Assembly (NCBI RefSeq): GCF_900660635.1
Contig: NZ_LR215032.1
Span: 62,001 to 126,000 of the forward strand
DNA from: Mycoplasmopsis gallopavonis
Lineage (GTDB): Bacteria; Bacillota_I; Bacilli_A; Mycoplasmatales; Metamycoplasmataceae
Direction of reading: 5' to 3'
Length of the DNA: 64,000 nucleotides
The position numbers and the translations under genes are program-made. Below the pieces are notes generated by a model. The model had not been told where the DNA came from and searched no databases. It saw nothing but the letters and a program-made list of their open reading frames with translations. This document shows, piece after piece, positions 54,770 through 64,000 of the stretch (within the stretch, counting starts at the first letter, position 1; each line of letters starts with the position of its first letter).

Positions 54770-56515
54770 ATGATTAAAGCAAATAAACATTTAAACCATA
54801 CAACAAGTCACTTATTAGGTGCAGCTGTTTCTCGTCTTTATCCTGGTGTGAAATTAGGGTTTGGACCAGCTACTGAGGAAGGGTTTTACTACGATTTTGA
54901 ATTTGTAGAACCACTTAGTGATACAGAACTACCTAAAATCGAAAAAGAAATGAAGCGTCTTGCTTCTCGAAACTTAGTAATGAAAAAAGTTTCAATTGAT
55001 CAATATGATTTTGAAAACAAACCTTACAAAAAAGAACTTTACGATGAATTAGTTGCCAAAGGTGAAACCATAACATTTTATGCATTAGTTGATCCGCTTA
55101 GCAACGAAACTATTTTCGTTGACCTTTGTGCTGGTGGGCATGTTGAAGATACTAAGCATATTAAAAACTTCAAATTGCTCAATTTAGCCGGAGCGTACTG
55201 AAGAGGAAACTCTGATAATATTCAACTAACAAGAATTTACGGAACTAGTTGAGAAAGCAAAGAAGAACTTGCTTCATACTTAGAAATTTTAAAAGATCGT
55301 AAAGAGAGAGATCACCGTAAAATCGGTAAAGAAATGAAACTCTTTACATTTAATAAATTAGGTGGACAAGGTTTTCCATTTTGACTTGAAGATGGAATGT
55401 ATATCCATAATGAAATTCGCAATTTAGTTCTCAAAATGGATCGTAAATATGGATTTACCGAAGTTTTAACTCCACACTTTGGAGAAGAAGAACTTTATAA
55501 AATTTCTGGTCACTTAGCTCACTATAAAGACGATATGTTTAAACCAATTTTAGTCGAAAACGAAAGATTAATTCCTCGTCCAATGACTTGTCCACATCAC
55601 ATCATTTGTTATAATACAGAAAAAAGATCATACCGTGATTTACCAATTCGTTATAGCGAACAATCTCAACTTTATCGTTATGAAAAATCAGGTGCTTTAA
55701 CAGGCCTTGAAAGAGTTAGAGGTATGCTTCTAACAGAAGGTCACTTATTTGTTCGTAAAGATCAAATTGCACAAGAATTTAAGCACATGTATAATCAAGT
55801 AAAAGAAACATTAGAAGCTTTCAAAATCGAAATTAGTTATGTTTCTTTAAGTTTAAGAGATCCTGAAGATAAAGAAAAATACTATGAAGATGACGAAATG
55901 TGAAATGCAGCCGAAAATGAACTTAGAAGTGTTTTAAATGAATTAGATGTTAAATACGAGGAAAAAATCGGAGAAGCTGCTTTTTATGGTCCAAAAATGG
56001 ATATTCAAATTTTTACAGCACTTGGACACGAAATTACTGTTTCGACTCTTCAATTAGATTTCTTATTACCACAAAGATTTGACATTAGTTATATCAATAA
56101 AGACGGAAAAGATGAGCGTCCTGTTATGATCCACCGTGGTTTAGTTGGTACTTACGAAAGATTTGTTTCAATTTTAATTGAACAAACCAAAGGTGTTTTA
56201 CCATTTTGACTAGCACCAAAGCAAATCACAGTAATTCCTGTTAACAACGAATCTGATTTACAGTATGCCCACGAAGTTAATGATTATTTATTTGATCAAG
56301 GTTTCCGTTCAAAAATTGATTCTCGTAACGAAAGACTTAATAAAAAAATTCGTGAAGCACAAATGTCTAAATCAAAAATTCAAGTAATTTTAGGTCAAGA
56401 AGAAAGAGAAAATCGTCAAGTATCTTATCGTAAATATGGTGAACAAGAAACTCATAAAATGGACCTTGATAGTTTTGTAATTATGCTTCACCAACTTAAA
56501 AGTTCAAAAAACTAA
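54770..56515 (+). CDS. thrS: Threonyl-tRNA synthetase without a TGS domain
   Basis: 581 residues, class IIa. It starts directly with the editing domain (HTTSH at residue 9, CAGGHV near 120), so the N-terminal TGS domain of most ThrRS is missing; the editing His and Cys residues are kept. The catalytic core shows motif 2 [13 protein letters not shown] (zinc Cys/His), [19 protein letters not shown] and motif 3 [14 protein letters not shown], then a C-terminal anticodon domain. A TTG 15 bases upstream could add five residues; ATG at 54770 behind AAAGG is preferred. Five or so TGA Trp. The stop overlaps the next ATG (TAATG). Confidence 0.95.
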
Positions 56516-56988
56516 TGAATTTACAAAATATAAAGAAAACTAAAACAAATTATTACAAAGTAATTTATATCTTGACAATCCTTGTTCTTGGGATTTTTGG
56601 AATTTTAATTAGTGATAATATTTTTAAATTTCAAATCTTCGGAGTTCCGCTCCCTATTTACGCAAGAATTTTGAGCAATTTAATTTACACAACAATAATT
56701 ATTAGTTTAGGAATTTTCTTAATTTTCAAAAACAAAATTAATACCTGATTTTTTCAAATGTCAATTTTTATTCTTGGAATTTTAGTAACTTTTGCTTGAA
56801 TTCCTACAGCCGAACTAGTAAAAGATAATAACGGCAAAGTTATTTCATCCCATTACAAATGACTTTGATATAAATTAGATGCACTTGTTGTTTTTGCATG
56901 TTATGCAACTCTTTATTTTTTAAGTCTCGTTTTTGTAACTAATATCAATATATATAAAATCAAAAAACAAAAAGAACAAAAAAATTAA
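56515..56988 (+). CDS. Membrane protein of unknown function
   Basis: 157 residues with four predicted membrane helices (about 16-36, 48-71, 78-98 and 118-142), basic tail KKQKEQKN, no recognisable family. The ATG overlaps the thrS stop by one base, so it is the last gene of the trpS-thrS transcript. Six TGA are Trp, which hides the second half under the standard code. Its terminator has been entered by a type C IS. Confidence 0.75.
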
Positions 56989-57004
56989 ATTTTATATTAG
57001 GATA

Positions 57005-57092
57005 AATAAATTAGACACTTAACGTCGCATGTATTGAAAAACCATGTGGCGTTTTTCAATTTAAATTTGATTGAGGTCTTTCAAAGTTATAT
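57005..57092. repeat. 88 bp target duplication, left copy
   Basis: Identical to 62071-62158. It is the transposase-end portion of the type C element and includes a hairpin (AAAAACC...GGCGTTTTT). The last base is ambiguous by one position. Confidence 0.93.
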
Positions 57093-58958
57093 CCTGAGTT
57101 TCCAAGTTGGAAGCTCTTTTTTATACCTTTTACCTTATTACTTATATACATAGTATATAAGTACAATTTTTAATTATTTTAATTTTTTACAATGATTACA
57201 ATGATAATAATGTATAATATAAATATGAGCAACTACATTTTGTATAAAAGAAAAAACCCAAAAGGGATTTACATTGCATTAGGAATATCAAAAGGATACG
57301 GTAAAGGGATTGGGAATTTAGTTGGATTAGGTTATTGAGAAGAAATTAAAGAAAAATATTCTCTGCAAAACATCGATGATTTAAAACCAATTGCTAGATT
57401 GGTTCCTGTTGGAGAAGATAAAATTGAAGTTAAAACCAAATTTTTCCAATTACTTAACCCAACATCTGTCGAAACAAATGTAAAAAACGTTGGTATTGAA
57501 CTTATTTATAAAGTAATTAAAGAACTAGATTTATTTAAAGGATTACCTAAAACTAAACACAAATCTTTAGAAGAAGTATTAGAATTTATTGTTGCAACAA
57601 GAATAATTCAACCAAGAAGTTATATTTGTCAATACAAAAACAAAAATGATTTTTTACATAAGATAGATGTAAAAAAATCTTCAATTTATAACTATTTTGA
57701 TACTTTTTTAGAATATAAAAATACAATTTTAGTCAATATTTATAACAAAATGCAAGAATTGACAACTAGAAACACAAAATTAATGCATTTTGATAATACA
57801 ACTGTTTATTTTCAAAGTTTTTCAAGAGATGGTTTGAGACAAAGAGGTTTTTCTAAAGATGGAAAGCATGATGAAGATCAAATTGTTGTGGCTATGGCAG
57901 TTGATAATAATGGTATTCCTTTTCACTATAAAGTCTTCGAAGGAAATACTGGAGATTCTAAAACTCTTGTGAAATTTTTAATTGAAATGCAAAGAATTTA
58001 CAAAACAAAAGACACAATAATAGTTGCTGATAAAGGTATTAGTCAAAATGCAAATTTAAGATATTTAGAACAAAAAGGATATAAATATATAGTACAGAAA
58101 CGTATTGATATTCTTGGAAAAGAAGATAAAGCATTTATAGTAAATGATCAAGGGTTTGTTCAAGAAAATGATTATTTTACTAAATCTAGATTCGTCCAAT
58201 CTGTTTGAGCTAAAAACAAAAATAAAAAAAGATATAGCGATACTTTTAGAAAACAATTTGTCTATTTTAGCCCTTCAAAACAAACTTTAGACAAAATAAA
58301 AAGACAAAATCTTATTAATAAATTGGAGAAAAAGTCTATTAACGGTGAATTGCCATTAAGTGCTTTGGTTCCTGAATATAAGAAAAAGTATATGGATGTA
58401 GATGGTAAAACAGTCGGAAGATTAAATATCGAAAAAATTAAAAAAGTAGCTAATGAAGATGGCTTTTATATGATTGAAACCAACATAACAAACATAGATT
58501 CAAAAGAAGCGAATGAAATATATAAGGGACAATGAAAAGTGGAAGAAGGTTTCAGAACCTTAAAATCAGCAATCGAAGTTAGGCCGATGTACGTTTATAA
58601 AGACGAGCATATTCAATCTCATGTATTTTTATGCTTTTTATCTCTAATTGTTTTGAAATATTGCATTTATAAATTAAAGAAATTTTATAAAGATAATGGA
58701 GAGATCCAAAAACTCACAATGAATATGTTTATAGATGCATTGAAACTTATAACAATCACAACAAAGACTGTGAATGGTAAAGTTGTAAGTGAAATCAAGA
58801 ATAATTTAGACCCAGAACATAAGGAATTAAACAAAATATATAGTGATTTTCAATATGCAGTGGATGGTCTATCATTGTAATTTAAAAGTACAAAAAACGA
58901 ATACGCCTTATTTGTAGGTGTATTCGTTTTTTTCTTCATTACAACTTGGAAACGCAGG
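57093..58958 (+). mobile_element. IS1634-type insertion sequence, copy 2 (1866 bp)
   Basis: Complete: CCTGAGTTTCCAAGTTG at the left and its complement variant (CAACTTGGAAACGCAGG) at the right, same length as 1836-3701. Followed directly, without a gap, by a second copy in the same direction. Confidence 0.95.
57225..58880 (+). CDS. IS1634-family transposase
   Basis: 551 residues, intact, apparently identical to the product of 1914-3569. Asp190, Asp269 and Glu440/441 form the DDE set. TATAAT lies about eight bases before the ATG without a ribosome site. Confidence 0.93.
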
Positions 58959-59336
58959 TTTTATACCTTTTACCTTATTACTTATATACATAGTATATAA
59001 GTACAATTTTTAATTATTTTAATTTTTTACAATGATTACAATGATAATAATGTATAATATAAATATGAGCAACTACATTTTGTATAAAAGAAAAAACCCA
59101 AAAGGGATTTACATTGCATTAGGAATATCGAAAGGATACGGTAAAGGGATTGGGAATTTAGTTGGATTAGGTTATTGAGAAGAAATTAAAGAAAAATATT
59201 CTCTGCAAAACATCGATGATTTAAAACCAATTGCTAGATTGGTTCCTGTTGGAGAAGATAAAATTGAAGTTAAAACCAAATTTTTCCAATTACTTAACCC
59301 AACATCTGTCGAAACAAATGTAAAAAACGTTGGTAT

Positions 59337-60604
59337 TAAACTAGGACAATAAAAATTAACATTCCTTCGAATGTTAATTTTTTATATTTTTAAAGGAGAA
59401 AAAATGGGAAAACATTTTACAGAAGAACAAGAAAAAGAAATTTATAATACATTTTTTCAATTAGGTAAAAAGGATGCGATTGAACTGATGTATAAATATG
59501 GTGCAAAAGCAAAAGATAAATATGTGAAAGCGAGATTACGAAGAATATTAAAACATTATAATTTTAATATGAATAAAAAACCAAGAAAGCCTGGAACCGG
59601 TAGGTCAAGAAAAGCGAAAGAACAAGATATAAATTGAAACATTTTTACACGAGAAGATTTAATTGAAATTGCAAAAAGATATAGAGAAATTACAAAAGAT
59701 AAATTTAAAACAGAGAAAGTTCAAGAGGCATCAAATATTAATATGGCTTCGTATAAACTTGCTATTTTGTTGTATCTTTGTAGACAAACAATATCCAAAC
59801 ATAAAAGAAATAATTTTGCTCCTAAAAATAAATCCAGAAAAATAAAGTACCAAGACTTGATTATTGATTCATTTAAACAAAATAGATCTAAATATGGTAG
59901 ACAAAAATTAAAATATTTTATCTTAAAGCACTATAAAATAGACATAAACGAAAGAACTCTAGGAAGATATATGAATGCCTTAGGTTTATTTTGCAATGTC
60001 AGAAAAAGAAAAAAACTAAAAGAATCAAAGAACACATCTATCATAAAAGAAAACATTGTTAATAGAGATTATAATGATGTATATAACAGAAATATATACG
60101 CTACTGATGTAACATATCTTCCAGCGACAAAAGATGCAATAAACAATAATGTTTATCTTTCAGTAGTAATTAAACATAAAACTAAAGAAATAATTAGTTT
60201 TTCTCTTTCCAAATTTAATGATTCAAAATTAATTTACAAAACATTTGAAAATGTTGATTTTGAAAAAAGTTTTATACTACATTCAGATCATTGCTCAACT
60301 TATACATCTGATGATTTTTCTCGTTTTATTCAAAATAAAGGTGGAATAATTTCGCTTTCAAAAGTAGGAAATAGTTTAGATAATAGAGTTGTGGAATATT
60401 GATTTTCAAATTTAAAAACTGAATTAATTAGAGATTTAAATATCAAAGCTATGACTTTGAATGAACTAGAAAAAGTGATATCTAATTATGTTCATTGATA
60501 CAATAAATTTAGAATTCAATCATGTCTGAATTGAAAAACCCCATACGAATATAGTATGGGGCTATCCAATTTAATAAATTGTTAATTTTTTCTGTCCTAG
60601 TTTA
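59337..60604 (+). mobile_element. IS3-family element, type A, copy 4 (1268 bp)
   Basis: TAAACTAGGACA ends and a 4 bp duplication GTAT (59333-59336 and 60605-60608). Inserted in an IS1634 transposase gene, at a site with no convincing hairpin. Confidence 0.95.
59404..60585 (+). CDS. IS3-family transposase, type A
   Basis: 393 residues, intact, very close to the copies at 9392 and 43256. Same AAGGAG site and D-35-E triad. It shares the KLKESKN variant with the copy at 43256. Confidence 0.93.
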
Positions 60605-62070
60605 GTATTGAACTTATTTATAAAGTAATTAAAGAACTAGATTTATTTAAAGGATTACCTAAAACTAAACACAAATCTTTAGAAGAAGTATTAGAATTTA
60701 TTGTTGCAACAAGAATAATTCAACCAAGAAGTTATATTTGTCAATACAAAAACAAAAATGATTTTTTACATAAGATAGATGTAAAAAAATCTTCAATTTA
60801 TAACTATTTTGATACTTTTTTAGAATATAAAAATACAATTTTAGTCAATATTTATAACAAAATGCAAGAATTGACAACTAGAAACACAAAATTAATGCAT
60901 TTTGATAATACAACTGTTTATTTTCAAAGTTTTTCAAGAGATGGTTTGAGACAAAGAGGTTTTTCTAAAGATGGAAAGCATGATGAAGATCAAATTGTTG
61001 TGGCTATGGCAGTTGATAATAATGGTATTCCTTTTCACTATAAAGTCTTCGAAGGAAATACTGGAGATTCTAAAACTCTTGTGAAATTTTTAATTGAAAT
61101 GCAAAGAATTTACAAAACAAAAGACACAATAATAGTTGCTGATAAAGGTATTAGTCAAAATGCAAATTTAAGATATTTAGAACAAAAAGGATATAAATAT
61201 ATAGTACAGAAACGTATTGATATTCTTGGAAAAGAAGATAAAGCATTTATAGTAAATGATCAAGGGTTTGTTCAAGAAAATGATTATTTTACTAAATCTA
61301 GATTCGTCCAATCTGTTTGAGCTAAAAACAAAAATAAAAAAAGATATAGCGATACTTTTAGAAAACAATTTGTCTATTTTAGCCCTTCAAAACAAACTTT
61401 AGACAAAATAAAAAGACAAAATCTTATTAATAAATTGGAGAAAAAGTCTATTAACGGTGAATTGCCATTAAGTGCTTTGGTTCCTGAATATAAGAAAAAG
61501 TATATGGATGTAGATGGTAAAACAGTCGGAAGATTAAATATCGAAAAAATTAAAAAAGTAGCTAATGAAGATGGCTTTTATATGATTGAAACCAACATAA
61601 CAAACATAGATTCAAAAGAAGCGAATGAAATATATAAGGGACAATGAAAAGTGGAAGAAGGTTTCAGAACCTTAAAATCAGCAATCGAAGTTAGGCCGAT
61701 GTACGTTTATAAAGACGAGCATATTCAATCTCATGTATTTTTATGCTTTTTATCTCTAATTGTTTTGAAATATTGCATTTATAAATTAAAGAAATTTTAT
61801 AAAGATAATGGAGAGATCCAAAAACTCACAATGAATATGTTTATAGATGCATTGAAACTTATAACAATCACAACAAAGACTGTGAATGGTAAAGTTGTAA
61901 GTGAAATCAAGAATAATTTAGACCCAGAACATAAGGAATTAAACAAAATATATTGTGATTTTCAATATGCGGTTGATGGTCTATCATTGTAATTTAGAAG
62001 CACAAAAAACGAATACGCCTTATTTGTAGGTGTATTCGTTTTTTTCTTCATTACAACTTGGAAACACAGG

Positions 62071-62158
62071 AATAAATTAGACACTTAACGTCGCATGTAT
62101 TGAAAAACCATGTGGCGTTTTTCAATTTAAATTTGATTGAGGTCTTTCAAAGTTATAT
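62071..62158. repeat. 88 bp target duplication, right copy
   Basis: Copy of 57005-57092. It provides the last codons and the stop of the type C transposase gene. Confidence 0.93.
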
Positions 62159-63336
62159 CAAGAAAAATATTTAGATATGATTGAATTGACTTCGCTATCT
62201 AACATTTTATCAGTTTCATAAAAATCTAATAATTCTCTTTGAATTAATGCAAAAATAAATTCGGAAGGTCTATTTGCTAATGAATTACCTTTTGGAGACA
62301 TTGATTGTTTAGTATTTACATTTTTTAAAAATTTAGAAAAGGCAAAATTTGCATACTCAATTCCGTGATCTGAATGAAAAATAGTAGGTTTGACTTTGTG
62401 GTTATCAAGAGTATCTTGAACAAGTTTTATAGTAGATGCAGAATCTCTTATATCCGATAAAGTTCAATTTAAAACAGTGTTACTAAAAGTTTCGGTGATA
62501 ACATGAAGAAATCTCATTCCTTCTTTTGTTTTAATAAATTTAATATCTGCATGTAATTTTTCACCAAAATAATTTGATTTAAAATTTCCTTGAACTAAAT
62601 CTGATGCTCAGATTCTAGAGAATTTTTCCTCTTTATTTTTCTTTGATTTTTTCTTTTGATATGCTCTTGATTTATATTGATTAAATTCATAATTTAGTCT
62701 AAATAAATATGAAGAAATTCTTTTTTGGTGCGTTAATAAGTATTTTTGATAAAGTTTATCTCTTCCTATAACAAAATTAGAATTTTTAGCTTCTAAATTA
62801 ATTCAATTAATTAATTCATGATCAATATATTTCTTTTTGTCAATTTTTTCTTTCTTAGAACAAGAGTAATAAAAAGAAGTTCGATTTAATTTCAAAACTA
62901 ATGAAATTTTTGAAATATTTCTAAATTGTTTACTTTTTTCTTCTTTTCTTTTTCTAATTTTTTCAAAAATTTCTTGTTGTTTTATTCCTCTTTCTTCCAA
63001 AATTTCTTCCATAATATCCTGATAAAGATCTCTATCTTCCTCACACAATTCATTGATGCTAACTCTTTTTCTTCTTCCTGAGTTAGGTTTTTTACTTTTA
63101 CCTGATTTACTTTCTAAATTATTCATGTTAGAATGATATATTTTTATCCAACTCTTTAATAAAGCTTTCGCTCTTCTATAAGGATTTTCATGCTTACCCT
63201 CTTTTCTTTGTTTTATGATTTGATATCTTTCTCAAAAATCTTCAACAAAAGTTATAATCGCTATTTCAAAACCTTCTTTTTGGTAAATGTGGATATATTT
63301 TAATTTTTGTTCTTTTGTAAATTGTTTTAAACGCAT
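62077..63336 (-). CDS. IS3-family transposase, type C
   Basis: 419 residues, full length although the element is interrupted, because the 88 bp duplication placed the 3' end of the gene on this side. It differs slightly from 22371-23630 (EERGIKQQE rather than EERGVKQQE). DDE residues are conserved. The protein could act in trans on intact type C elements. Confidence 0.92.
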
Positions 63337-63463
63337 AAAAAAGACACACTCCTTTATTTTTGGAATGTGTCTAATTTTTTTATCCTGATTTAAAAAAAAT
63401 TAAATTTTGTTCTTTTTTTGTTCTTTTTGAGAAAAAAGTTATTTAAAAAATAGGAGGTCAAAA

Positions 63464-64000
63464 ATGCAACTACAAAAAAATCATAAAATTGCACTAATTT
63501 TACTAACATTAGGCTTATCAGCAACTATTGCTAGTCCAATTATTGCAAAACAAATTTGAAATGGACAAGGCTCCAGCTTAGAGTACATTCATATTCCATT
63601 AATTAAACAAAAACAAAAAATTAATTCTAATCTTGAAACTATTACTAAAAATTATCAAAACAAAATTCCTCAAATTGAAGCAAAAATTAAGCAATTAATC
63701 AATTCTAAACAAACCCAAGATGATAAACTTTTGCAAATTAATAATTCTTTGAATACAACAACTTCATTAAAAATCAAAATCCAAAATTTAATTCGTGCTT
63801 ATAGACAATTTTTAATTAACCCTACCTCAATCCATGATTATCTAAGTTCTAAATATCAAAGCATCTTTGATGCTTTAAAAGTAGAAAATTGAGCAGATAA
63901 TCAAACTAAACTTGCTCTTACACCAGATTTGCAAGAACAAGTTAATAATCTTCAAAAACAATTAATTACTTATTTAGAAACATTTAAACTTAAATCGCAA
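63464..64000 (+). CDS. Secreted or surface coiled-coil protein (start only)
   Basis: 179 codons, open to the window end. An N-terminal signal or anchor helix (HKIALILLTLGLSATIASPI) without a lipobox Cys is followed by Gln/Lys/Asn/Ile-rich helical sequence with heptad-like spacing (NLETITKNYQNKI, IEAKIKQLI). In composition and start it resembles the 1505-residue protein at 17730. TAGGAGGTC precedes the ATG. Function cannot be stated from this fragment. Confidence 0.75.

Larger units (their letters stand above)
59065..61992 (+). pseudogene. IS1634-family transposase, interrupted
   Basis: N-terminal 90 codons (59065-59336) and the remainder (60605-61992) of a transposase nearly identical to that at 57225, split by a type A IS. 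A few substitutions (for example IYCDFQYA in place of IYSDFQYA near the end) show it is not a pure assembly duplicate. Confidence 0.92.
58959..62070 (+). mobile_element. IS1634-type element, copy 3: lacks its first 26 bp and is interrupted by IS3 type A
   Basis: Starts at the base equivalent to 57119 of the neighbouring copy, so the left inverted repeat is missing. After subtracting the 1268 bp IS and a 4 bp duplicate, 1840 bp remain, exactly 26 fewer than a full element. The right end is normal. It lies in tandem with copy 2 inside one 88 bp target duplication. Confidence 0.92.
56999..63386 (-). mobile_element. IS3-family element, type C, copy 2, interrupted by IS1634 copies
   Basis: Outer inverted repeats AGGATAAATAAATTAGACAC at 56999 and its partner ending at 63386. 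The element itself is in two parts, 56999-57092 and 62071-63386, separated by 4978 bp of IS1634 material; 88 bp are duplicated at the break. Rejoined it has the same length as copy 1. Its transposase gene lies wholly in the right part and is unbroken. Confidence 0.9.
56969..63417 (+). terminator. trpS-thrS operon terminator, split by a nest of IS elements
   Basis: AAAAAGAACAAAA at 56969-56981 is the exact reverse complement of 63405-63417 (13 bp). The first arm overlaps the last codons of the membrane protein gene. The interrupted type C element lies between the arms, i.e. in the loop. Confidence 0.75.

Noticed and set aside
59320-60620. Hairpin target for the type A copy inside IS1634
   Set aside because: The empty site forms only a three-pair stem around GTAT; counted as an exception.

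Overview
The window is AT-rich (strikingly poor in G+C) and reads UGA as tryptophan throughout: almost every conserved gene (asnS, thrS, secA, mnmG, rnj, uvrD) has in-frame TGA codons where the family has Trp. No tRNA, rRNA or CRISPR array was seen. Together with the MnuA-like surface nuclease, the long secreted coiled-coil proteins and an ascorbate-type operon carrying a phosphotriesterase-fold lactonase, this points to a Mycoplasma of the hominis group (Mycoplasmopsis). The species is not certain.

Layout. 1-6177: two adjacent ABC exporter half-transporter genes, the second split by an IS1634-type element, plus an IS3-type element at the window edge. 6300-13048: housekeeping block on the minus strand (ybeY, cdd, era, mnmG, rlmH), with mnmG split by an IS. 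13075-15479: a C39-peptidase ABC exporter and a small membrane partner. 15591-22247: rpiB, cardiolipin synthase and a 1505-residue membrane-anchored, GA-module-like surface protein. 23868-29424: glycosyltransferase, RDD protein, uvrD/pcrA and a membrane protein with possible relic signalling domains. 29462-30760: an aldehyde dehydrogenase. 32775-40000: a minus-strand operon for L-ascorbate (or a related lactone) uptake and breakdown (PTE-type lactonase, UlaABC, UlaD, UlaE, UlaF, a HAD phosphatase and an unknown protein), with a divergent RpiR regulator at 40259. 41150-46481: RNase J and a rearranged MnuA-like nuclease. 47984-53574: asnS, a YhcH-family protein, a small membrane protein and SecA with an unusual tail. 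53759-56988: trpS, thrS and a membrane protein. 56999-63386: a nest of insertion sequences. 63464-64000: the start of another secreted protein.

Mobile DNA is the dominant accessory feature. Three IS3-family types (called A, B and C here, 1268, 1324 and about 1322 bp) each encode one uninterrupted transposase with a D-35-E triad, rather than the usual frameshifted orfA/orfB. One IS1634-type family (1866 bp, plus a diverged 1847 bp relative) leaves long target duplications of 108, 53 and 88 bp. The IS3-family copies sit repeatedly in the loops of Rho-independent terminators or terminator-like palindromes: the two hairpin arms can be found on either side of the element. The elements also carry hairpins just inside their own ends. 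This palindrome-loop targeting is the most distinctive thing in the window.

Functional picture: the ula operon is built to import a sugar acid or lactone through a PTS, open the lactone, decarboxylate it and feed D-xylulose 5-phosphate to the pentose phosphate route, under a probable RpiR operator palindrome. Insertions have inactivated one half of a heterodimeric exporter and the tRNA-modification gene mnmG. Coordinates were derived by hand from the sequence and conserved motifs; no database search was possible.
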